Source: Cololabis saira | Lineage: Eukaryota > Chordata > Actinopteri > Beloniformes > Belonidae | Length of the DNA: 64,000 bases | Assembly: GCF_033807715.1 (NCBI RefSeq) | Contig: NC_084607.1 | Span: forward strand, 13,342,441-13,406,440 | Direction: 5' to 3' | Shown: piece by piece, positions 46,701-64,000 of the stretch | Numbering within the stretch: the stretch's first letter is position 1 | Layout: each line of letters opens with the position of its first letter | Program-made: the position numbers and the translations under genes | Notes under the pieces: model-generated | Databases searched by the model: none | What the model saw: only the letters and a program-made list of their open reading frames with translations | What the model was told of the DNA's origin: nothing

Positions 46701-47554
46701 AGGTAAGTGTTCAGATTAAAATTGAGGGAAGTTCATTGCCAATAATGTCAGTTGTTGTCATCAGAATTCCAGTCTTTCTGCTTTCGTGGATGACTTTGGT
46801 GCACAGTTGCTGTTATTAGTTTGAATTTGCAAAGTAGAAGGAGAAACACTGACCCAGTATTTGTTTGCAGAAACCTTGAAAAGGAAATCTCATTTGACTT
46901 TGGACCAAGTGCTGAATTTACCTACCTCTACAGCCAGTGTTATGAGCTGAATACTAGCGAGTATGCGCACACTTTCACTTTGAAACATGCTGTTAATGTA
47001 TTCGACAGAAGTTCTTGCGATTAAGTAATTTTTCTCACAGGTATATCTACAAGCTCTGCCCATTCAACAGAGTATCCCAGAAACCCAAGTTTGGTGGATC
47101 AGAAACTAATTTAGGGTAAGAAAATATCAGTTGGTTTGTCTATTTTTAGTTTTTATTGAACAGATTGCTCATCCTGCAATTTTCTCTCTGTAGAGCCTGG
47201 GGGAAATGGGCAGGTCCTGAGGATAACATCTACTCTATGATGAAATATGAACATGGTACAGGGTGCTGGCAAGGCCCCAGCAGATCCACCACTGTGAGTT
47301 CCAGTTTGCAAGAGAATAATTTTTATTTTTTTCTATCCATAGTCTCATGTTGTTGGGGGTTTTTTTTTTTGGATGGAGACCAATTAATTTATCTTTCTGT
47401 AATATTCCAGGTAAAAATAACATGTGGGAAGGAGACAACTGTGGTATCTACTTCAGAGCCCAGCCGCTGTGAATACCTTATGGAGTTCATCAGCCCTGCG
47501 ATCTGCCAAGAGCCTCAAAGCGTGGATTCACTTCATGACCATGAAGAACTCTAG
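41827..47554 (+). CDS. prkcsh: Glucosidase II subunit beta (PRKCSH/80K-H)
   Basis: Regulatory, non-catalytic subunit of ER glucosidase II, which trims glucose from N-glycans for calnexin/calreticulin quality control. Coding exons: 41827-41917, 43885-44001, 44091-44186, 44261-44318, 44474-44591, 44795-44924, 45129-45213, 45650-45728, 45860-45943, 46031-46195, 46284-46374, 46633-46702, 46871-46960, 47041-47115, 47194-47293, 47411-47554; all phases agree, 530 residues (human about 528). In order: a signal peptide (about 1-18); cysteine-rich LDLa-type repeats ([24 protein letters not shown]); a charged coiled coil; two EF-hand-like loops (DKDVDG about 226, DPDSDG about 245); an acidic Glu/Asp stretch (about 320-337); a C-terminal MRH lectin domain (YLYSQCYEL to CEYLMEF). 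It ends in HEEL, an HDEL-type ER retrieval signal. The start ATG opens a hydrophobic leader followed by VEVQRPRGV, matching the mature N-terminus of mammals. Confidence 0.96.
41965..42101 (+). pseudogene. LINE reverse-transcriptase remnant
   Basis: In prkcsh intron 1, the plus strand encodes KLKLWFDR and, after a one-base frameshift near 42017, [15 protein letters not shown]. This is the characteristic C-terminal reverse-transcriptase segment of fish non-LTR retrotransposons (L2/Rex type). It is cut by the palindromic element at 42102. A LINE-like 3' tail at 43285-43450 could belong to the same copy. Confidence 0.65.
42102..42862. mobile_element. Palindromic MITE inserted in the LINE remnant
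   Basis: The ends are TTAGTCCATG and CATGGACTAA. The outer arms (42102-42243 and 42729-42862) are diverged reverse complements sharing TTTTGGTATGATAA and its complement. The flanks TAGACAA and TACACAA resemble a degenerate 7-8-bp target duplication, which would suggest hAT, but this is weak. Confidence 0.65.
42943..43235. repeat. Degenerate AT-rich minisatellite
   Basis: Repeated variants of GGATATTTATGTAGTATTTA spaced irregularly, with an embedded TA run at 43038-43061. Confidence 0.65.
43246..43450 (+). repeat. LINE-like 3' end with ATTC tail
   Basis: After an (AAC)n run (43246-43271), the segment GGGGTAGGAACTAGG...CTTCTTCCTACTC resembles the 3' UTR of fish non-LTR elements. It ends in AAATAAAAATTAATTCATTC and short ATTC repeats. 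It is probably the 3' end of the LINE fragment starting at 41965. Confidence 0.5.
43736..43771. repeat. (CA)n microsatellite
   Basis: About 17 CA dinucleotides in prkcsh intron 1, 114 bp upstream of exon 2. Confidence 0.9.
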
Positions 47555-48315
47555 GTGCTTATGATTTGTGAGTAACTCAAACTTCTCAGAGATTTTTGCA
47601 AACTTCAGGGATCATTTTAGGTTAAGTCTTACTCTTTTGTGTGGTGGTCCCTTCAAGATCTACATGTCTTGTATAACCTGAGTTATTTAGGAGCATCATT
47701 CTTTTATGTGGCACTTGCAATCAATGAATGACCTTTTTCTTAATGGTGGACATTTATGCAGGTTTCAAATCACTAATATTCAAAGCTGCTTATCGTCAAG
47801 GTTTAGCATTTCAGCATTTTTCCTTTGAAGAAAATTGCATGAGCAGATGCAGCTTCATTTTAGAAGGACAGAGGCAGTGGGAGAAAGGTAAAGGAAACTT
47901 GGTTTGAATGTATTATTAGTGTTGAGAGAATTAACTATATGTCAATAAGTAACTTATTTCAGTTGAATAAATGTAATGACACATGGGTGGGATGAAGGCG
48001 TAGAGCACTTTAAGATATTAGCAGTATTGTGAATATTCTGTTTTCATTCTTCATAGATTTTGTGATTCTTGTCAGATACTTCACTGTATCACAGAATCAC
48101 ATCTACTTTACATGGGGCAAAATTTAGTGTGAAGTTGTATATTCAGTTGAAAGGCACACTGTTTGTTCTGTACAGACTGAACAAATATGTAATTGAAGGA
48201 AAAATGGGAAAAAAATTAAATACTTTTCATTTATTTAAAAAATGTTTTTATTTTTTATGTACTACAACCATTTTTCAGTTTTCTCATCTCAAAATAAAAG
48301 ATACAAAATATATTT
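47555..48315 (+). other. prkcsh: prkcsh 3' untranslated region
   Basis: Follows the TAG at 47552-47554. AATAAA at 48293-48298 is a plausible poly(A) signal about 740 bases after the stop. Longer 3' ends cannot be excluded. Confidence 0.5.
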
Positions 48316-50069
48316 ATTTAAATAAGTTCATTTTATGTTAACTATAAAAAGGATCTACAAGATGACTATCTTCATTGGAATTGAAAGATCTTTTTTTAAT
48401 ACTTAATTTTGAATACATAATACAGAGGAGGTAACATATCTGGGGCTGATTTCAAATTCAAGATGCTGCTGTTGTCTTTGCAGATTGCAGCCGTATGACT
48501 CCATTTACCTTTAGTTCTCACAGAATACAGACAAACTTCACTGCAGATGGCTGCTTTCATGATGTTGTTGCAAATCCAAACCACCTCCACTACATCAGCG
48601 GAGAGCTCTTGTGGGGAGGGTGTTACAAGACTAGGGAAGCTTGTATGGGCAGTGGCATACTAAACAGATCCAAGTGCAAATATATTTTTCATTTTTAATT
48701 TTTATTGTAAACTTCTACTTCAACTTATTCAATGACATGGGTCATCACACGGCCCTAACACACTCCAGACGTTGTTTTTGTCAGGGAAGATCGTGCATCT
48801 GTCAGTAAGGCAATTTAAAAGTGCATGCTACCTGCATTATAGATGGCTGTGGTGTGGATGCTGTACTGGGATGCCTGCAGTCCAGAACTTTCACTAATTG
48901 AAAACATTTGGTGCATCTTGAAATGAAAAATGCAGTAAAGGACCAGGACAGTTTGTTTTATTTTAGACAGTAACATACATGGGCTGTAGTTTTAAAAGAT
49001 GAGGGGATACTAAATGGTAGTAAAAATGACCCTCCTCCTAGTTTTCTGAGATGTGTTGCTGCCATCAAAATTTTAAAATGAGCTGATGTTTTTCATTAAT
49101 TTGTGAAATATCCCAATATCAACCGCTGTGAACAAAGTGTACTGTATATTTACGTGACATGAAAACCTTTTTTGGTTGGTTTTTATTTACATCTTGCCAT
49201 GTCCAAGCTTTTTTGCAATTGAGTTTATACTAGCATGGGTGTTTCCTTGTCAAGTTGAGACACTATGACTGTGTCATGGGTCCGAAATAAGCACAGCATC
49301 AAATATAAATTTAAGTGATGCATTAGATGGTAGGTCACATCTCTAATGTAAAAAAAAGTCTTTCAACATTAAGCTTACCGGCTCAAATTAAGATAAATGG
49401 CCCTTTTTTTTTTTTTTTTTAAACAAGAAACGTGGGGTTTAAGGAAAACATGTTCATAAAATGAATTTCTTGTGTTTGTTTTTTGTTGCAGGTTACTAAG
49501 GGGACCACAATCAGTGCAGCAAGTTTCCATGCTGTGTGCAACATGTCATTGCTTTCTGTTATTTTAAAGATAAATGTATGAAAATTCCAGTGAGTAGTTA
49601 ATTGTAGTATGATGAACACGTCTATCTTCCACAGCTACCTGCTGTGATGATTCTTGTTTGTAATAGTTGGTGTCATTCCATTGTTTTTCCATTAAAGTCC
49701 TTTTTTAAATCGTGCTTCTGTTCAGTTTTTACTCGGCCAGTATAGGTTTTTTTTTTGTTTTTTTTTCTTATTTTCTTTCTCCCCATAACTACTTTCCCGT
49801 CCGATATGATAATTGCAGTACTAGTTCACCCAGACATAACGGATATGTTGGTACATTTCAATAATTTCAGCATGGCAGGCCAAACTAACGGTGCAGCTTT
49901 CGTACCTGCAAGGATAGTCATGCAAAAAATGAAGGTCACTCTCAATAACGTTTTATGTCTTGGTATTGATAAAAGGTAATTTGCTTTGTGCTAGATTTTA
50001 AAATTGCATAAATACAACCTCAGATTAACACAATGTTACAACTTAAACAGAAGTGGTGTGTAAACTTGG
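48316..50069. other. Intergenic DNA between convergent genes, no gene recognised
   Basis: AT-rich sequence with poly-T/A runs (49403-49420, 49748-49767) and no recognisable exon. It could be an extended 3' UTR of either prkcsh or elavl3. Confidence 0.5.
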
Positions 50070-50597
50070 TACAGTCGTTTGTACTGTTTGAAGAAGGTAA
50101 GAAGCTGCTTCTCTTAAATAAACGTATAACACCACTGTTGAGGTTTGCATTCTATTGAGAAAAAATTGACAAGATTTTGAATACTGTGTGTTTTAGACAG
50201 AAGAGACCAAAGTGGAGATGTTTTGCTGCAAAACGGCATACACCACCTGCGGCAAATATCAAGAGAAATGGTGTCAGCAGACATGACAGCAGTGGAGGGT
50301 TCAGGATTTTGGCTTGTTTTTCAGCCACAAAAATTAGGTTTCTTGCAGTCATTGAATAGACCATGAAGTTATCTGTTTACCAGAGAATTCAAGAGTCAGC
50401 TCTGAGGCCATCTGTGCAACAGTTAAAGCTTTGCAGTAAAAGGTCGATGAACCACAGCACACCAGCAAATCAACTATCGAATGCTCGGGACGAATATATC
50501 AAGTTGTTGCTGGGGTCCAGCCAAGTGCTGACTAAGATGTTGTCACTGAAACTTCATTGCATTGCACACTATATATATTACCCCACTACATCACACA

Positions 50598-50637
<40 letters not shown>

Positions 50638-50888
50638 TTTCAAATTATTGCTTATAAAGGGTTTATAAAGAGTTCCATAGGGTGTACGTAGTTTTTCAAA
50701 CACTGCTTTTGGATTTGGCTTAGTTTTTGTTAATACCGCTGTGATATTTCATGTGGTGTTGCTCATCAGAAGTTGTGCTGAGACCCTGTAAGGACCTGAG
50801 AAAGTAAAATAAATATAAATACATATACACAATAATGTAAAGTCTTAAAATTGAGAGAGGTCGTTCTTTTCTTTTTCACTTCACTGTA
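50070..50888 (+). pseudogene. Decayed, internally deleted Tc1-like transposon
   Basis: The left end reads TACAGTCG and the right end CTTTTTCACTTCACTGTA, matching the TACAGTCGTGTGAAAA-type termini of fish Tc1-like elements. Between them, 50195-50545 retains a broken 3' half of a transposase coding region (GACCAAAGTGGAGATGTTTT, GGCTTGTTTTTCAGCCAC, GCACACCAGCAAATCAAC). The downstream GGGTGTACGTAGTTTTTCA is characteristic of the 3' non-coding part. Stops, a missing 5' half and a TA microsatellite (50600-50628) show it is dead. Confidence 0.8.
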
Positions 50889-53800
50889 CATGATGGCTAC
50901 AAGACATTCTTTTCCGCATGTTTGGTCATAAAGTTCAATGGCTACTGTTTAGACATGCAATAAAAATTGGGTCATTTGTATTTGTAACTTTTATTTTATT
51001 TTTTTTCTGGCATGTAAAGTACAAATAATTAAACAATTCCATGAAAAAGTCTTCAAGCGTCGTCAGCTGAAATCCCAGTAATAAATATCCTAGTCTAAAC
51101 TGAAAGGTTTTTTTTCTTTGTAAAATTTTGACATTGTTCATTTGGTCATGTTTGGAAGTATGAGATTTTTGTAGTTTTTCTACTGACATTGGTGTCAGCA
51201 GAACTGTTTGATCATTTTCACCTTTGATTTGTTCTACCATTCCAGGAAAATGTAAGAAAAACTTCACTAAGTTACTGCGTCCCCTTTTCTAAATAAATAG
51301 ACACAAAATACAGTTGAGAAACAGAAGGACCACTCACCCCTTTACTACTCTAGAAACTCCCAAGAAAACCTTCCTGCAGCTTTTCAGAGCCCCACATCAA
51401 TTTGCCCGAGCTCTTGGCTGGGTTTCCAAATGTATATTGGAAGTAAAGAACACACGTGTTTCTGTTGCACAATTTGATGTTGAATTTGAAACAGTAAATC
51501 TCAGTACCGAAATACTTTTACAGAATCAGACCTCTCGGTATCCTCTTTGTAAATCAGCCCATCAGCAAAACAGGAAAGATTCTTGTGAGCAAAACAAACA
51601 ATGACTACCCCTTTGTTCCTGGCTAGTTGCCTAGGCCCTGAATTGGACCAAAGCCTCACTAGAGGGGCTGTGCCATGTCTAAGGGGTTCAACGAGTGGTT
51701 GGAAAAAAAAAAACAAGACTGTGATTAGATTAAATTATTAAAAGATTTTCATTTAACAAGACAAACAGAACACAGGCAGTAAAGGCATAACATCTAGCAC
51801 ACAGCATGTATGTTTATACACTTCAATTAGTTAAATATAGCAGTGCATTCTTTGACTATGGAGAACGTTTCCAAATCGTACTTCTAAAGCTGTTTTTCTA
51901 TTTGTCCCCCTTTTAAGAAACAAAATGGTGTAATCACAATTTTGGCAAACTTAAAATCTTTTAAACTTGCAAATATAATGAAATAAACTATAAATATACA
52001 CAAAACATACTTTATACGAGGCAATAATAATAATAATGATAATAAATAGTTTTTAAGTTAACAATAAGTTAAAACTACAAGCTTAAAGTCGCCCAAATAA
52101 TACAAGTTTGTTGGCGCTATTTTGAATTTTTTCTGTTTAAATTATTTTATGTTGCAACAAAAGCTACCACAGACTTTACAAACACAATTGAACACAGTTT
52201 GATTGAAATAAAAAAATCTAACTAAGTCTAAAATTGGCATACACTGTAAAAACTGCAACTAATAAAAATGGAAGAAAATAACAAACTGTACCCAATCAAT
52301 GCAACCGAACATAATCTTTGACCCATGTGTGTTCTCTATGGCAACATCAACAATACAAATACGCTAATATAACAAGTGAGTCTTGATATGTAAAATGAAA
52401 TCAATAAATTACAGGAAAAATGATACTTGAAATTGACATGGGCTAAAACTGATGATATATTAGACAGTATTCCTTTCAAAGTCTTCAAGAGTTGCTCTAT
52501 CAAGTCAGCCAAATAACCAGTTTGTTTGAGCTTGCATGGTCAGAGCACAAATTAGGGACTGAGGAATTGATTGTGGAAATTTAAACATTAGAGCTCTCAA
52601 TGCTTGTTTTTAATTAATGAGTTTGTTCATTTTAATGCTTTTGTCCAAACGCTCCTCTCACTATTTCGCAAACCTTTTCAGTGTGACATTTAATTTCTTT
52701 TTTAAAAATATATATATCATTTGTTCTGAGTCAATATAAAAACAAAGCACATTGCACTTACTGTTCCATAGGAAAGTTTTTTTGTCTTTTTAAAATGATT
52801 ATTGTTGTTCCTCAAGCAGTGTAGTACTGTTTCCTGCCATAGTCCTTGGCTCTCTGCTTTACATCGGGTGTAGGTCTTCGTATTGACTGTGTATGAAAGG
52901 CCGTTTCTGACTGTGGGTTTGGTTTGTGGATTGACTGTAAGACATTGGACATGGCTGGGTAAACAACTCCAGCTGCAGCTCAACGTGGCCTGTTATCTTG
53001 GTTGTTCCTAACGTCTATCACTGGCCGCGCCGACTACTCAGTCATACTTTCTATCTCTTTCAAATTGCTAGAATCGTCCTTTATATGGCCAGCTGTGGAA
53101 ACATCTGCAGCAGTGACTGTTTTAGGGGATGAGACCTTATGAGTTGGATCAAAAAATGTCTGTGCGTATTTGAAGAGGTGCAATGTTAACTGTTTTAAAG
53201 GACAAAGACAAAGTAGATGATTTAAATGTAAGGGGATAAATATTCATGATATGGATGCATTTTTCCTTAGTCAAGAGGTGAATTGATTTTTCAAATGCCT
53301 TATGTTACTGCATGAAATGTGTGCAAATGGGATTGCTTGCATCTGTTGAGTTTGGCTTTTGGCAAGGTAGTTTTTAAGATTCAGAATGGAAACTGATATG
53401 CGCAACTTCTATGTTCAAAAGTAATTATAACTCAAATTGTAGAGGGCCCTTATTTAATAAATATATTTGTACAGCAACTATTCAGGGAATAATACAGTTA
53501 GTCTTAGTTTATCCTTCTTGGTACTGACTTGCAAAGCAATTCTTTGGCAGAAATCAAATCTATCTAATTATAAAGACTCATGCTTAGGGTTTGTAATGAA
53601 TCTGCGTCACGGTTTGAATCAGCATTTTGCTTTTAGTTTTTTTTTTTGCAAGCAGCTTTTGTTTTCTTAAGCTGGGCAATGAGCCAGCCGCGCTGCAGCT
53701 TCATCTGGGATTCTCAAGTCAAAGAACTTCACTTCACTGCGCCCCCACTGAAGCAACACTGTACACAACTTCTTGACACCAGATGTGTTTTGTGTCTGTC

Positions 53801-56241
53801 AGGTTATACTCCAACTGTTTAACTTTATCATTTCTCATTAGATTCGTACTTGTTTGGTTCGTCTTATTTTGATATGGTTAGACAGTTAAGTTTGTGTGAG
53901 ATACATTGTTCCTTCGCCCCCTCCCTAAATCCCCACCCATACACCGCATGCTTTTTCCCTCTTACTCTGTAAAGATGAGAGGGTTTTAAAATAAAGCCAT
54001 GTGATGCCCCAATTTTTCCAAGCTTAAGAATCTGTAAAAATTCAGCACAAGGTCTTGTTCCTTTGTATGTATAAAAATAGATTTATCTCTAATGTAATCC
54101 TTTCAAAGAGTTTGTCCTCTTTGGCTAACACAGCGTCTCTTAAAAAAGCAAAAGCAAAAATGTCTTGAATATAGTTGACCTTATTTAATCTATTATCATG
54201 TGCAGATGTCTTCATATTGAAAGATACTAGCTCTCTCCATGGTAAAACGAAAGTCTGGGCTGCAACTGACGTTTCATCTTGACAGGTCGGTCTTACTCTT
54301 TCATCAAGAGTGCCATAAATAAATTCTCATACACGTGGACCGGGAATATTTTTAAAAGGGCTATTTTTGGGATTGTGCCAATCAGATGTGAAGCAAATTA
54401 ATAAATACTTTCCTTTTGTAAACAGAAGTATATTCTTGACCCTTATATGCAAGCATGATGTTGTATGGTCATCTTTGATCGGGCAAGGGATTAAAGTTAC
54501 CGGGAAGCTTTTAAGACAATAGAAGGCTTTTAAAATAAAACTTGGGAGCATTTAGCAAAGTTGGAGGAGCAAGTAATATTTCTCCTCAATGGATTAGTGA
54601 TCATTTTTAAATTGTCAGATATCATCTCTAAAACACGACTCATAGTTTTAGATGCTCAGTCATAAGAAACCACAGCCTTCTTAATCTACTCAATTCACCT
54701 TGTAGAGCCCATGCTTTCTATCCAACTGTTAAATATACCCTTGCTTATCAAGGAGCTTCTATTTGTGTGTCAAACTGAAGAATAATACCGGTGTTAACAT
54801 TTTTGCCTCCCTGTAGACCTGCCTACATCATTGTCCATGGATGTGGTGTTTTAAAATTGTGTTTTACGTTTTTAAACTACACCTCCTAAGACAGAAACAT
54901 TTAAATTCAAAACATTTAAGTGTTGAAAAAAAGTGGTTTGCCTGTCATTGACATCTTGTTTGCTGTACTCTTTACATTTTGACCACAAATAACCTAATAA
55001 ACTTGAAGAATATCACACCGGATTGTGGCTGAAAAAGCCTTTCACAATAAAACACCCTGTAGGGTGCAATCACAATACAGGTGCAATCAGAAAAATTTGC
55101 AAAGAGTTAAAAAAAAAAATAAAAACACCGGTATTTTCCTTTGTTGTGGGCGTGTTATGATGAATTCTTTTTCCCCTCACATTCATCACTCTCTTGCCCA
55201 GCAGAGAATTACTAATGAACGTCATCACCGTGGGGCCGCTGCCGCTCTGTTCTAAGTGCACAGACAGTCTGCCTGCATTAAATCCATCAGGTGGATAAGA
55301 TTAGAAAAAAATACAGCTTCAGAGGACTAAATATGTGTAAATCTTTCTAGTTACTGAATTGTGTTTCTGTGATAAGTGTTGTTGTGAGACTGTGAGAGAA
55401 GAGGGATTCTGATGGCCTTCAAACTACTCTTTTCTATGACCAATAATTGTTAGTTAAGCTAAATCATATTGGGTCTCAGCTAACAAGCTCAGACGTGATA
55501 GAGAAACTGCCTTCAATGCAAGGCACCACCTAATGCAGGTCAGGAAACAGTAGTCAAAGTTTCTAGAAAATGCTTACATACTCGGCTATTATAACCACCT
55601 TAAATATTGACTATATATTTATATCTTAATAGAACACTGTTTTTAGTTTAATTTTCTTTGATCTAAAAAAATTGCTGATTCAAAATGCCCAAGTGTAAAA
55701 AAAGGTGACTACATCCTCTCCAGCAAGATGATGGGAGAGGTGGTAGGGTAAGAGTTTGGGTGAATTGCACATTTTTGTTCGCTTAAGTTTTTGATCTTTT
55801 TTGTTCGTTAGTTGTCATTATTTGCCTGAATTCAATCAAAGCGCTCAGTTCACATTCTCTGTCACATTCGTTAGACTGTCTCATAAATAGATAGCTCTTG
55901 TCCCTGCCCCGCAAACCAGCTATGTACCCTTTCTAATTAAATCCAGGCAAATATAGGGAAGGACTAGCATGTCGTGTAAAGAGAAAAGAAAAAACTCCAC
56001 TTCTGTGTTTTTTTGTTGTTTTTTTTTTAGATTCTAACACGTGTATATTTGGATATGTTTCTGTAATGTGTGCACATGTTCATGTGTAATCTGCACGTCT
56101 GTGTTTGTGGATCCATTTGATGAATTTGTGTGAGAGTATGTCAGAGAGAGACTCAGTCCAGGCCCATGTAGAGTGATGGCACAGGGAGCTCAGGTACACG
56201 CCCCTGTAGGTTGAACAAGCTGTTTACCAGCAGCCTCTCTT
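50889..56241 (-). other. elavl3 3' UTR and intergenic region
   Basis: This 5.3-kb AT-rich stretch lies downstream of the elavl3 stop on the minus strand. Mammalian ELAVL3 has a multi-kilobase 3' UTR, so much of this is probably transcribed, but I could not fix the poly(A) site. Short open frames on both strands show no family resemblance. Confidence 0.45.
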
Positions 56242-63304
<7,063 letters not shown>

Positions 63305-63306
63305 AA

Positions 63307-64000
<694 letters not shown>

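Overview
This window is animal genomic DNA, almost certainly from a ray-finned (teleost) fish. It has intron-rich genes with GT-AG splice sites, vertebrate-type proteins, very dense microsatellites, and DNA transposons typical of fish genomes (Tc1/mariner, hAT, PIF/Harbinger and many palindromic MITEs). No bacterial-style operons, CRISPR arrays or phage genes are present. Many of the longer open frames are microsatellites, transposon debris or shadows of real exons.

Three protein-coding genes can be reconstructed exon by exon with consistent splice phases. (1) pde4a, plus strand, about 15.7-40.0 kb: a cAMP-specific phosphodiesterase with a long-isoform first exon at 15.7 kb, a PDE4A1-like short-isoform first exon at 24.1-24.4 kb, a shared catalytic core and a 3.5-kb 3' UTR. 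(2) prkcsh, plus strand, 41.8-47.6 kb: the beta subunit of ER glucosidase II, 16 coding exons, 530 residues. (3) elavl3, minus strand, 61.5-56.2 kb: a neuronal Hu-type RNA-binding protein with three RRMs, in at least six coding exons. prkcsh and elavl3 are convergent neighbours, as I recall for human 19p13.2, where PDE4A also lies; this supports the orthology calls.

Layout: 1-15.5 kb is non-coding as far as I can tell, with a TA-flanked palindromic MITE (349-919), a 430-bp hairpin/microsatellite complex (5.2-5.65 kb), a pentanucleotide repeat (6.4-6.5 kb) and a PIF/Harbinger-like element with another MITE inside it (6957-7790). 15.6-40 kb is pde4a. Its intron between exons 13 and 14 (29954-35624) is a transposon trap: a decayed Tc1 element, then a 3754-bp hAT-like element with a perfect 8-bp target duplication, itself filled with nested palindromic elements, including an inverted repeat with about 0.9-kb arms. 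41.0-43.5 kb holds a palindromic MITE abutting the prkcsh promoter and a LINE remnant inside prkcsh intron 1. 47.6-56.2 kb is the convergent intergenic/3' UTR region with a second decayed Tc1 element. 56.2-64 kb is elavl3 with its upstream region, including a (GT)n tract of about 160 bp.

The genes do not form a pathway. pde4a sets local cAMP levels, prkcsh acts in N-glycan trimming and ER quality control, and elavl3 controls neuronal mRNA processing and stability. I found no new multigene system. The points most worth a second look are the N-terminally extended PDE4A1-like isoform that lacks the mammalian start Met, an ERK-type PxSP site in a PDE4A protein, a GC-AG intron in the catalytic region, and the nested palindromic transposons in pde4a, which should make long double-stranded RNA in the pre-mRNA.
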